From positions 62,001-126,000 of the forward strand of contig JAJFFY010000044.1 of the NCBI GenBank assembly GCA_021776415.1: a stretch of DNA of 64,000 nucleotides. The letters run 5' to 3'. Source of the DNA: Hyphococcus sp. GTDB lineage: Bacteria; Pseudomonadota; Alphaproteobacteria; Caulobacterales; Parvularculaceae. Numbering within the stretch: the stretch's first letter is position 1; each line of letters starts with the position of its first letter. Made by a program: the position numbers and the translations under genes. The notes under the pieces were generated by a model, which saw nothing but the letters and a program-made list of their open reading frames with translations, was not told the origin of the DNA and did no database searches. Shown here in pieces: positions 7,802-16,642 of the stretch.

Positions 7802-9343
7802 ATGGCCGCGCGTAAATTTAGCTTGCTGATGGGCGCATCAATTTCAGGAATTATGCTTGGGTCGGGCGCCAATGCGGAGGCTCAAACCGCTGCTGAGGGG
7901 GCTTTGTATCCGGCCGATATCGTGGCGCCACTGCGTGTTGCTGAAACCCAAGAGGTTAAGGCGAGCTCTGAAGGCGCGGCGTCGACCCGGATATTGCCAT
8001 CGCCGGCTACGTTGAGAGCCAATCCTGAACTTGCCGCGGCTCTAGGTCCGGCGGCGTTTGTCCTCAATGCATCCGGCGCAGGAGAAAAATTTCGCGCGCA
8101 GATACGCCGCGCCGTTGGGCGTCATCCCGCCTATCACCGTCAGGTTTCTACACTCGATGAAACCAAGGCCGGTGCGCGGCGTGCGCGCTCGGCGCTCTAT
8201 CCGCAATTGTCTGCGCAGCTAACTGGCGATTACGTGCTGACCCGCGATTTTGACGCCGCGACGGACAATGTGGTTGAATCGCTGCGGCCGCGCGAGCAGT
8301 TCAAAGCGGGTGTTTCTGCATCCCAACTTGTTTTTGATGGCGGCGCGACATTCCAGCGCATTAAAAGCGCGCGGGCGCGCCATTCTGAATTTAAAAATTC
8401 AATTAGCACGCGCATCAATGATTTGTCATTTACGGCGCTGGGCGTCTATCATGACCTCCTGACCCAGCAGGCGTTATTGGCGCTGGGAAATGCATTTATT
8501 CGCCGCCATGAAAAAATTCTCAGTGACGTCAGGGAGCGCGAACGCCTGGGCGCCAGCGCGCGCGCGGATATCACGCGCACTGTCGGCCGTCTTGCTGCGG
8601 CGCGGGCCCGTGTCTCTGAAATCCGGGAAGGCCAGCGATTGGCGGAAATTCGTTATGAGGAATTCTTCACTGACAAGCCCGACGCCCTGACACGTCCGTC
8701 CTTTGACGCCGTAATGGTGAAAAGCCGCGAACAGGCGGCCACTGCGGCGGTTCAGCATAATCCGGAAATCGCCGTCGCCACCGCCCGAGCTGACGCCTCA
8801 CGCGCCGAATACAAAGCCGCAAAAGGCGCGCGGCTTCCCGAGGTGCGGGTATCGGTCAACGCGACTAAGTTCGATGTGTTTGACACTGGCGATGATTTTG
8901 ACGTTCGCGCCGGCGTCAACCTCAATTACGACATCTTCGGCGGCGGCGCTCGGGCGGCGGATATTGCGCAGGCTAGTTCGCGAGCGCGCCAGGCGAAGTT
9001 TGGCGAAGACCAGGCGCGCCGGGAAATCGCCCGTGATGCGGCGATTGCATTTGAGCGCCGCGAAGGCGCTGCGGCGCGTCTTGAAGCGCTCGAAGTCGCG
9101 GTTATCGCCAATGACCAAACTCGCGAGCTTGTCCTGGAGCGGTATCGCGTTGCTCGCGGCGACCTCATAGATGTTTTGCAGGCGGAAAACGACTATTTCG
9201 AATCCGGGGTCGCCTATCTTATCGGTCTGGCCAATCGTGATATGGCGACTTACGGGCTGATGGAGCACACTGGCGATCTGTTGCGGTTTTTTTCCCCGAT
9301 GAATGAGTATGCAGACGTAATAAGCGAGGGCGTAGATGGCTAA
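7802..9343 (+). CDS. TolC-family outer-membrane protein of a type I secretion system
   Basis: From the ATG at 7802 the protein has 513 residues and starts with a signal peptide (MAARKFSLLMG... cleaved near ANAEA). ATGs at 7760 and 7784 are in frame but would place polar residues before it. An alanine/serine-rich spacer of about 80 residues precedes two OEP repeats, with the typical helices AVGRHPAYHRQVSTLDETKAG and YPQLSAQLTGDYVLTRD, then the second pseudo-repeat near HNPEIAVATARADASRAEYKAAKGARLPEV. It resembles LapE/AggA-type channels. It overlaps the ABC transporter gene by 8 bases and forms the outer-membrane exit duct for the inner-membrane pair encoded downstream. Confidence 0.93.
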   Translation: MAARKFSLLMGASISGIMLGSGANAEAQTAAEGALYPADIVAPLRVAETQEVKASSEGAASTRILPSPATLRANPELAAALGPAAFVLNASGAGEKFRAQIRRAVGRHPAYHRQVSTLDETKAGARRARSALYPQLSAQLTGDYVLTRDFDAATDNVVESLRPREQFKAGVSASQLVFDGGATFQRIKSARARHSEFKNSISTRINDLSFTALGVYHDLLTQQALLALGNAFIRRHEKILSDVRERERLGASARADITRTVGRLAAARARVSEIREGQRLAEIRYEEFFTDKPDALTRPSFDAVMVKSREQAATAAVQHNPEIAVATARADASRAEYKAAKGARLPEVRVSVNATKFDVFDTGDDFDVRAGVNLNYDIFGGGARAADIAQASSRARQAKFGEDQARREIARDAAIAFERREGAAARLEALEVAVIANDQTRELVLERYRVARGDLIDVLQAENDYFESGVAYLIGLANRDMATYGLMEHTGDLLRFFSPMNEYADVISEGVDG

Positions 9344-11114
9344 GCCTGGCGCATTCATTAACGCTCTTATTCCAACGAAGCACTGGCTGTTTGGGCCGTT
9401 GCGCAATAACGCAAAAATTTACGGACAGACCATCCTTGCGGCGGCGATCATCAATATGCTTGCCCTTGTATCGTCGTTTTTTATCATGACCGTTTATGAT
9501 CGCGTGCTGCCGAACCAGGCGATTGAATCTCTGGTGGTGTTGACGATCGGCGTTCTTATCGCGCATCTTTTTGATTTCGTGCTGAAATCATTGCGGGGGT
9601 ATTTCATCGACATCGCCGGCCAGCGGCTCGACGCAACGGTGGGCGCGACGATTTTCGACAATTTGATGGATATGAAGCTTGAGGCGCGGCGCGGCGCGAC
9701 TGGCGCAGTCGCGGGGCTGGTTAAAGAGTTTGAAAACTTGCGTGACTTTTTCAGCTCGGCAACGCTGGTTGCGATTGTCGATCTGCCGTTTATTTTTCTG
9801 TTTATCGCGGTTATCGCCATGGTCGGCGGGCCCATTGCGCTGGTGCCGCTGACTGGTGTTTTGATGGCGATCGGCGCCGGCGTCATAATCCAGCCGTTGA
9901 TTATGCAGCGCACCAAGCAGGCGATGGGGGAAGGCCACCAAAAACACGCTGTCCTGATCGAGACCATTGCTGGACTTGAGACGGTCAAGAGCGTCGATGC
10001 CGGGAAACTAATGCGCACGCGCTGGCGTACGGGCGTGATGCGGCAGGCAAAAACCTCGACCATCGGGCGGTTTTTAAATCAGTTCGCCGTTAATGTCGCT
10101 GGCTTTGCCCAGCAGTTCAGTCAGGTCGGTGTTGTCGTTATCGGCGTCTTTCTGGTCGGCGCAAACGAGATCACCATGGGCGCTCTGATTGCAAGCGTCA
10201 TCCTGACTGGCCGCGCCATGGGCCCGCTGGCTCAGGTCGCCTCGCTTCTGAGCCGCGTGAATGGCGCGCTCGCTTCTTATAAATCGCTCAATGAGTTGAT
10301 GACGGCGAAGTCGGAGATCGATCCTAAACGTAACTATCTCGCCCGCCCTAAACTTACTGGCAAAATAGAATTCCGCGAAGTCAGTTTTGCTTACCCAGGC
10401 CAGACCGCGCGTGCGCTAGATGAGATTTCTTTTACTATTGAGCCCGGCGAGCGTGTCGCCATTCTCGGCAAGAACGGCTCCGGTAAGAGTACAATTGTTC
10501 GGCAAATTACCGGCCTTTATCAGCCTGCGGAAGGATCTGTTCTGGTTGATGATACGGACATTCGGCAAATCCGGCCGACCGATTTGCGCGCTAATATTGG
10601 CACTGTGTTGCAGGACGTGTGTCTGTTTTCCGGGTCAATTAAGGAAAATATCGCGCTCGGCCTGGAACATGTGTCCGATGATGATGTTTTGGAGGCGGCT
10701 AAAATTGCTGGCGTGCACGAGTTTATCGGCGCTTCGTCGGGAGGGTATGATCAATTTTTGGCAGAACGCGGCGAGGGCCTGTCCGGCGGCCAGCGCCAGG
10801 CGATTGCGCTGGCGAGGGCGTTGGCGCCCAAGCCGTCGGTCCTGCTGCTTGATGAGCCGTCCAGCGCCCTCGACAGTCATGCAGAAGCGGCGCTGATCGC
10901 TCGGCTGAACAAGGCGACGCACGGGCGAACGCTCCTGGTCGTCACCCACCGCATGTCGATGGTGCGGTTGGTGGACCGTATTATTGTTTTGGATAGGGGC
11001 CGAATAATTGTCGATGGCGCCAGAGATACAGTGTTAAGCGCCATGTCGTCGGCACGCCAGCTCAAGACGCGGCGGCGCGAGGCGCCGAAGCTTGTTGATA
11101 CGAGGGCTGCGTGA
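9336..11114 (+). CDS. Type I secretion permease/ATPase (LapB/HlyB-like ABC transporter)
   Basis: A 592-residue half-transporter. The ABC membrane domain spans roughly residues 25-310 (FFIMTVYDRVLPNQA is a type I secretion signature). The ATPase domain has Walker A GKNGSGKST at 378-386, signature LSGGQ at 482-486, Walker B LLLDEP at 503-508 and the H-loop histidine at 538. It lacks the N-terminal C39 or C39-like domain of HlyB/LapB, so is shorter than the usual 700 or so residues and closer to PrtD/AprD in layout, although its membrane domain resembles the LssB/LapB group. It exports an unfolded protein together with the TolC-like and HlyD-like neighbours. Its stop overlaps the next start (TGATG). 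Confidence 0.95.
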   Translation: MAKPGAFINALIPTKHWLFGPLRNNAKIYGQTILAAAIINMLALVSSFFIMTVYDRVLPNQAIESLVVLTIGVLIAHLFDFVLKSLRGYFIDIAGQRLDATVGATIFDNLMDMKLEARRGATGAVAGLVKEFENLRDFFSSATLVAIVDLPFIFLFIAVIAMVGGPIALVPLTGVLMAIGAGVIIQPLIMQRTKQAMGEGHQKHAVLIETIAGLETVKSVDAGKLMRTRWRTGVMRQAKTSTIGRFLNQFAVNVAGFAQQFSQVGVVVIGVFLVGANEITMGALIASVILTGRAMGPLAQVASLLSRVNGALASYKSLNELMTAKSEIDPKRNYLARPKLTGKIEFREVSFAYPGQTARALDEISFTIEPGERVAILGKNGSGKSTIVRQITGLYQPAEGSVLVDDTDIRQIRPTDLRANIGTVLQDVCLFSGSIKENIALGLEHVSDDDVLEAAKIAGVHEFIGASSGGYDQFLAERGEGLSGGQRQAIALARALAPKPSVLLLDEPSSALDSHAEAALIARLNKATHGRTLLVVTHRMSMVRLVDRIIVLDRGRIIVDGARDTVLSAMSSARQLKTRRREAPKLVDTRAA

Positions 11115-12436
11115 TGGGCGACGCGCGAGAAGTCGTCGCCGTTGACGTCGATGTTGATGACGTTCTCTTGATCGAGCCTGCGCGTGCGGCGCAATATCTT
11201 CTTTATACGGTTGCTGCGCTGTTTCTGACGACGCTGGTATGGGCGTCGGTCGCAAAGCTTGACCGCGTCACCCGCGGTACTGGCAAGGTTGTAACCTCGA
11301 ACCAGTTGCAGGAGGTGCAGTATTATGAAGGCGGCATCGTCAAGGAGATACTGGTGTCCGCGGGCGAAGAGGTGAGCGCCGGTCAGCTTCTGGTGAGGCT
11401 CGACCCGACACAGATGAATGTTGAATTCACCAAAGGCCGCGAGGGCTACAATGTGTTGGCGGCGCAGATTGCGAGGCTTGAAGCTGAAGCCTCGCTAATG
11501 CCGGCCGTCTTTGCGCGCGAGCTTGTCGCCGTCGCGCCGCGCATAGTTGCTAACGAGCGCGCGCTTTACGAAGCGCGGCGCGCAGAGATGGAAGCCGCGC
11601 TCGGGGTTGAGCAAAACAAACTTGATCAACGTCGTGAGGCCTATCAGGATGCAAAAGTATCTTTTGCGACGGCGAAAGAAGCACTGGCGTTTGCCAGTCA
11701 GGAGATGCAGATGTTGCAGCGCCTGGTTGAAAAGGGAATTGAGCCCCGGGTCGAACTCCTGCGCGCTCAACAGCGTGAGGCCGCCTCGCGCGGCGAGATG
11801 CAGCGCGCTGAGATTGCCGTCAAGCGATCTGCGTTTGAGGTGCGTGAAGCGGAAGGCGAAGTTGACCGAATTCGCAAAACTTTTTCTGCTGTCGCTATCG
11901 ATGAGCTTAACAAGGCAAAAGCCAAGCTTGAGGATCTGAAAGGTGAATTACCTGCGCTTGAAGACAAGGTGATGCGCACGGAAGTTCGAGCACCGGTCTC
12001 CGGCATTGTAAACCGGGTGCTGGTCTCGACGATTGGCGGTGTGGTTGCGCCGGGCGAAACCATTGTTGAGGTGGTTCCGAGTGAAGATGCGCTGATTGTC
12101 CAGGCGAAGATCAAGCCATCCGATATTGGCTTTTTGCAGGTTGGCCAGGACGCAAAAGTCTCGATCACCGCTTATGATTCGTCGGTTTACGGGTCGATGA
12201 AAGGCTATATTGAGACCATCAGCCCCGATGCGATAGAAGACGAGAAAACCGGCGAGAGCTTTTACAATATTGTCGTGCGTACGCACACGGCGGCGCTGGA
12301 GAGCAAGCGCGGCAACCTCAATATTCTTCCCGGCATGGCCGCCGAGGTCGCCATCCTGAACGGCAAACGCACGGTCCTCGCCTATATTATGAAGCCGCTT
12401 GCAGATGTCAGCCATAAGGCGCTGCAGGACAAATAA
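11114..12436 (+). CDS. HlyD-family membrane-fusion protein of type I secretion
   Basis: A 440-residue periplasmic adaptor. A short cytoplasmic N-terminus is followed by one membrane segment (about 28-46), then a lipoyl/biotinyl-like half-motif GGIVKEILVSAGEEVSAGQL, a long coiled-coil hairpin (about 110-275, rich in E, K, R and Q), and a returning half-motif RAPVSGIVNRVLVSTIGGVV. The C-terminal beta-barrel includes the HlyD signature around GQDAKVSITAYDSSVYGSM. It bridges the ABC transporter and the TolC-like channel. The ATG at 11114 overlaps the upstream stop; a GTG at 11111 is also possible. It ends the three-gene operon. Confidence 0.94.
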   Translation: MGDAREVVAVDVDVDDVLLIEPARAAQYLLYTVAALFLTTLVWASVAKLDRVTRGTGKVVTSNQLQEVQYYEGGIVKEILVSAGEEVSAGQLLVRLDPTQMNVEFTKGREGYNVLAAQIARLEAEASLMPAVFARELVAVAPRIVANERALYEARRAEMEAALGVEQNKLDQRREAYQDAKVSFATAKEALAFASQEMQMLQRLVEKGIEPRVELLRAQQREAASRGEMQRAEIAVKRSAFEVREAEGEVDRIRKTFSAVAIDELNKAKAKLEDLKGELPALEDKVMRTEVRAPVSGIVNRVLVSTIGGVVAPGETIVEVVPSEDALIVQAKIKPSDIGFLQVGQDAKVSITAYDSSVYGSMKGYIETISPDAIEDEKTGESFYNIVVRTHTAALESKRGNLNILPGMAAEVAILNGKRTVLAYIMKPLADVSHKALQDK

Positions 12437-12550
12437 CCGCCATTTTCCCGTGCATTTTGTTCGGGCGCGCCCCTTGCATGGCATATCGTTTCGTCGGCAT
12501 TGTCGGGCGCAAGGGCGATGTCAGCCTGTTTATTGTCGGAGCAGTTTACT

Positions 12551-14377
12551 ATGTGCGGGATCATCGGCGTTTTGGGCCACAAAGAGGTGACGCCAGCCAT
12601 TTTGAAGGGGCTGAAGCGGCTTGAATATCGGGGGTATGATTCCGCCGGCGTCTCCTGCGTCAATGATGGCGCCCTCACGCGTCGGCGCGCCGCCGGCAAG
12701 CTTTCGGTTCTGGCGACATTGCTTGAAAAAGAGCCGCTGGCAGGCGCCTCTGGCATTGGCCACACGCGCTGGGCGACCCATGGTGCGGCGACCGATGAAA
12801 ATGCGCACCCCCATGCAACTGAACATCTTGCTCTGGTTCACAATGGCATCATCGAGAATTTTGCAGAGTTGCGCCAAGAGCTGGTCGGCCATGGGCGCGC
12901 CTTCGCCTCGCAAACCGATACGGAAGTTTGCGCCCAGCTGATCACGCATTATCTGGAAAGCGAAAACCTTGCCCCTCGCGAAGCGTTTGCCAAAGCGCTG
13001 AAGCGTTTGCGCGGCGCTTTTGCGATCGCTGCGATATTTGAAGGCGAAGATGACCTTATACTGGTTGCCCGGCGCGGCAGTCCGCTGGCGATCGGGCGCG
13101 GCGACGGAGAAATGTTTATCGGCTCGGACGCGTTTGCGCTCGCACCGTTTACCAACCGCATCACCTATCTCGAAGATGGCGACTGGGCGGCCGTGACGCG
13201 TGCAGGGTTTGAAATTTTTGACAATACTGATCGCAAGGTTGAGCGCCCGGAGACCATATCCTCCGCATCGGATGCAATGGTCGACAAGGATGGCCATCGC
13301 CATTTCATGGCCAAGGAAATTCACGAGCAGCCGGAAGTGATTGCCCACACATTGTCCCGCTATGTCGATCCGGTAACCAAAATGCTTGAGCCGTTGAGCC
13401 ATGCGTTTGACTTTTCCAAGCTTGACCGGTTGACGGTTTCCGCCTGCGGCACGGCATATTACGCCGGGATGATCGCCAAATACTGGTTCGAGACCTGGGC
13501 GCGGCTGCCGGTTGAGATCGATGTTGCTTCCGAATTGCGCTATCGCGATGTTCCCTATGCGGCAAAGGGCGGCGCGCTGTTCATTTCACAGTCTGGCGAG
13601 ACCGCCGACACGCTGGCGGCGTTGAGCGATGCGAAGACCCATGGCCAGAAGATCGGTGTTGTCGTCAATGTTGCTGAATCGAGTATCGCCCGCGCGGCGG
13701 ACGTCGTCTTTCCAACTACGGCGGGGCCGGAGATCGGCGTTGCCTCGACCAAGGCGTTCACCTGCCAGCTGACGACGCTTGCCTGTATCGCTATTGCCGC
13801 CGGGCGTCAGCGCGGCGCCCTTACGGAGGATGATGAACAGCGCTTGGTTGGCGCGCTTCTGGAAATCCCACGTTTGGTTGCCGAAGCGCTCGCCCATGAA
13901 CAGGCTATTGCACACATCGCCTCGGACATCGCCAAGTGCGATGATATTCTTTACGTTGGCCGCGGCGTCAGTTTTCCCATTGCGATGGAGGGAGCGCTTA
14001 AGCTGAAAGAAATTTCCTACATTCATGCGGAAGGTTACGCCGCCGGCGAGTTAAAGCACGGACCCATAGCTCTCATCGACGAAACCGTGCCGGTGGTTGT
14101 GGTGGCGCCCAGCGACCGGCACTATGAGAAAACCATTTCAAACATGCACGAGATTATTGCCCGCGGCGGCAAGCCGCTGTTGATTTCTGACAAAAAAGGC
14201 ATTGCTGCGGCGGGAGATGGGGTTTGGGCGGCGATTGAAACGCCTGATACCGATGCGTTGCTGTCGCCTATTGTCTATGCGGCGTCGGTTCAACTCCTCG
14301 CCTATTATACGGCGACGACCAAAGGCACTGATGTTGATCAACCGCGCAATCTCGCTAAATCGGTGACCGTCGAATAG
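12551..14377 (+). CDS. glmS: Glutamine--fructose-6-phosphate aminotransferase (isomerising)
   Basis: A 608-residue enzyme making glucosamine-6-phosphate from fructose-6-P and glutamine, the entry step to UDP-GlcNAc. The ATG at 12551 places the catalytic cysteine at position 2 (MCGIIGVLG), as required of this Ntn-type glutaminase; upstream in-frame ATGs would bury it. The glutaminase domain covers about 1-230 (RGYDSAG, HTRWATHG, HNGIIEN). Two SIS domains follow (SACGTAYYAG, ISQSGETADTL, VGRGVSFPIAMEGALKLKE, AEGYAAGELKHGPIALID). The C-terminus DQPRNLAKSVTVE is the standard ending. Its place in a polysaccharide region suggests precursor supply, though it is also a housekeeping gene for cell wall and lipid A. 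Confidence 0.98.
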   Translation: MCGIIGVLGHKEVTPAILKGLKRLEYRGYDSAGVSCVNDGALTRRRAAGKLSVLATLLEKEPLAGASGIGHTRWATHGAATDENAHPHATEHLALVHNGIIENFAELRQELVGHGRAFASQTDTEVCAQLITHYLESENLAPREAFAKALKRLRGAFAIAAIFEGEDDLILVARRGSPLAIGRGDGEMFIGSDAFALAPFTNRITYLEDGDWAAVTRAGFEIFDNTDRKVERPETISSASDAMVDKDGHRHFMAKEIHEQPEVIAHTLSRYVDPVTKMLEPLSHAFDFSKLDRLTVSACGTAYYAGMIAKYWFETWARLPVEIDVASELRYRDVPYAAKGGALFISQSGETADTLAALSDAKTHGQKIGVVVNVAESSIARAADVVFPTTAGPEIGVASTKAFTCQLTTLACIAIAAGRQRGALTEDDEQRLVGALLEIPRLVAEALAHEQAIAHIASDIAKCDDILYVGRGVSFPIAMEGALKLKEISYIHAEGYAAGELKHGPIALIDETVPVVVVAPSDRHYEKTISNMHEIIARGGKPLLISDKKGIAAAGDGVWAAIETPDTDALLSPIVYAASVQLLAYYTATTKGTDVDQPRNLAKSVTVE

Positions 14378-14393
14378 TGACGGATCCCCTGAT

Positions 14394-15389
14394 ATGACAC
14401 AAATCTCGGCCCCACGCGTTACGGTTATCATCGTCAATTACAATGCCGGCGACCGGCTGCGGCGCTGCCTTGATTGCCTGGCCGCGCAGACCTTTCAAGA
14501 TTTCGAGACTATCCTTGTCGATAATGGGTCTACGGATAACTCACTCGAACATGTGCGCGGCGCAGAGCTGCCGGTGTTGATTGACGAGGCGGGCGCAAAC
14601 CTTGGTTTCGCCGCCGCCAATAACCGCGCTGCGAAGACAGCGAGGGGTGAATGGCTCGCCTTTCTCAACCCGGACGCTTATCCGGAACCGGGTTGGCTGG
14701 CGGCGTTACTGGCTGCAGCAGAGCGCCATCCCGGCGTTGATGCCTTTGGCTCCACACAGATTGACGCTATGAGCCCGGACAAGCTCGACGGCGCTGGCGA
14801 TGCTTATCATTTTTCGGGCGTGCCTTATCGCGGCCATCATGGCTGGCCGGTTGCATCCTTGCCGCCGGAAGGCGAATGCTTCGCTCCTTGCGCGGCGGCG
14901 GCGATGTACCGCCGCTCGACTTTCTCAGCGCTTGGCGGATTTGAGGAAAGCTTTTTTTGTTATTGCGAGGATGTTGATCTCGGCTTCCGCCTGCGTCTGG
15001 CCGGCGGGCGGGCGATGCAAATTCCGGTTGCGCGGGTGCTGCATGAGGGCTCGGGCGTCACCGGTCGGCGCAGCGATTTCACCGTCTATCACGGTCACCG
15101 CAACCGGATTTGGGCTTATTATCGAAATATGCCTTTGGCGCTGCTTTTCGTCAGCGCACCGTTTCAGGTGTTTGCAAATATTTATTTGTTGGCGCGCTTT
15201 ATATTTCTCGGTGAAGCGAAGCCCTATCTGCGCGCCATGCGCGACGGCTTTGCCGGTCTGCCGGCGCAAACGGCTGCTCGCCTGAAAATTCAGCGAACCC
15301 GAAAAATATCTCTTGGCAAACTTGTGAAAACCTTGACATGGTCGCCTATAAAGCTGTTCCGGAAGCAGGCGGATATTTTCGGCGCATAA
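14394..15389 (+). CDS. Glycosyltransferase family 2 (WbbL/rhamnosyltransferase-like)
   Basis: A 331-residue GT-A enzyme. The N-terminus VTVIIVNYNAGD and VDNGSTDNS (42-50) form the nucleotide-binding part of GT2 proteins. The metal-binding DxD equivalent is in FLNPDAYPEPGW, and the catalytic acid region is EDVDLGFRLRLAGGR. The C-terminal HEGSGVTGRRSDFTVYHGHRNRIW block is typical of WbbL-type rhamnosyltransferases, which fits the rfbA and rfbC genes elsewhere in the window. It follows glmS by 16 bp and faces the aminotransferase gene convergently 19 bp away. Rhamnose as donor is an inference from the motif group only. Confidence 0.88.
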   Translation: MTQISAPRVTVIIVNYNAGDRLRRCLDCLAAQTFQDFETILVDNGSTDNSLEHVRGAELPVLIDEAGANLGFAAANNRAAKTARGEWLAFLNPDAYPEPGWLAALLAAAERHPGVDAFGSTQIDAMSPDKLDGAGDAYHFSGVPYRGHHGWPVASLPPEGECFAPCAAAAMYRRSTFSALGGFEESFFCYCEDVDLGFRLRLAGGRAMQIPVARVLHEGSGVTGRRSDFTVYHGHRNRIWAYYRNMPLALLFVSAPFQVFANIYLLARFIFLGEAKPYLRAMRDGFAGLPAQTAARLKIQRTRKISLGKLVKTLTWSPIKLFRKQADIFGA

Positions 15390-15408
15390 ATACACGCGCG
15401 GTCATATT

Positions 15409-16569
15409 TCAACCGTTAAATCCACGAATGGCCTCAACAATTCGGTCTTGTGTTTCTTCATCAAGGTAGGGGTGCATAGGCAGCGACATGACGCTGCCAG
15501 CTTTTTCTTCTGTGACTTTGAGCGTGCCTGGCGTCGGCGCAAATTCCTTATAGGCGGGACTGGCATGCATCGGCGCTGGATAATAAACCGCGGTCGGGAT
15601 GCCTGATGAGGCAAGGTGATCACGCAAGCCGTCGCGGTTGTTATTTTCGATAGTATATTGCGCCCAGATCGAAACATGCCCGTCTTTGACAAATGGCGTC
15701 GACGAAACATGGGGCGCCAGAAGCACATTATATCGCGCCGCAACCTTATTGCGTAATTCGATCTCGTCAGCGAAGATTGCCAGCTTTTCAAGCAAAATGG
15801 CCGCCTGAATGCTATCGAGGCGCGAGTTCATGCCGATACGCATATTGAGGTATTTCGGATCGTGCTCGAATGTGCGCCCTTCAAGATCGGCGGCAATCGC
15901 TTTGCCGTGCACATGTAGACTATCCAAAATATCCGCAAGCGCGCTGTCATTGGTAAGAACGGCGCCGCCATCGCCATAACATCCAAGCGGCTTTGCCGGA
16001 AAGAAACTGGTGGTCACCACATCGGCAAAATCGCTTGGATGGCGCCCGCCAATGGTCGCGCCAAACCCTTGGGCGCTATCGGCAATTAGTTTGAGGCCGT
16101 ATTTGTCGGCAATCTCACGCAGCTTCGGGTAATTTGCAGCCTGGCCGAAGAGACATACGCCGATGATGACTTTCGGCGTCAGCCTTCCCTCGCGAATAGT
16201 TTGCTCAATTGCGCGTTCGAGGTCGCCCGGATCAATGTTGTATGTGTCCGGCTCGATTTCGACAAATACAGGCGATGCGCCAAACCACGGGATAACTTCG
16301 CCTGTCGCACAGAACGTAAAGCTGGGGCAGAAGACGGCGTCATTTGATTTCACCTCCCAGGCCATCAGCGCTAGAGCGATCGCATCGGTACCGCTGGCGC
16401 AGGCGACAGCGTGTTTGGCGCCTGAAAACGCAGCAAGCTGGCGTTCGAGTTCGCCGACCTCCGGCCCCATAACAAAAGCACCATGCTCAAGGACAGTTTG
16501 GACCGCAGAATTGATCTTGTCCGTAATCCGGCGCCGTTGCGCTTGAAGGTCGATGAACGGCATACTCAT
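15409..16569 (-). CDS. DegT/DnrJ/EryC1/StrS sugar aminotransferase (WbpE/WlbC-like)
   Basis: A 386-residue PLP-dependent enzyme of fold type I. It begins FIDLQAQRRRI and has GTDAIALALMA, DSAQGFGAT and the PLP-lysine motif SFFPAKPLGCYGDGGA. That last motif and HGAFVMGPEV are especially close to WbpE/WlbC, which aminate UDP-3-keto-GlcNAc-uronic acid, so a 3-amino sugar is the likely product. A partner C3-dehydrogenase and acetyltransferase are not obvious in the window. A GGAG ribosome site 9 bases before the ATG at 16569 supports that start. It is last in the minus-strand run headed by wzm or the DUF115 gene. Confidence 0.9.
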   Translation of the reverse strand: MSMPFIDLQAQRRRITDKINSAVQTVLEHGAFVMGPEVGELERQLAAFSGAKHAVACASGTDAIALALMAWEVKSNDAVFCPSFTFCATGEVIPWFGASPVFVEIEPDTYNIDPGDLERAIEQTIREGRLTPKVIIGVCLFGQAANYPKLREIADKYGLKLIADSAQGFGATIGGRHPSDFADVVTTSFFPAKPLGCYGDGGAVLTNDSALADILDSLHVHGKAIAADLEGRTFEHDPKYLNMRIGMNSRLDSIQAAILLEKLAIFADEIELRNKVAARYNVLLAPHVSSTPFVKDGHVSIWAQYTIENNNRDGLRDHLASSGIPTAVYYPAPMHASPAYKEFAPTPGTLKVTEEKAGSVMSLPMHPYLDEETQDRIVEAIRGFNG

Positions 16570-16642
16570 TTACAGAAATCTCCAATCACAAGGCCTTAAG
16601 TTTATTGAAAGGCGGGCCGAGATTCAAACTTAGAAGTCCGGT

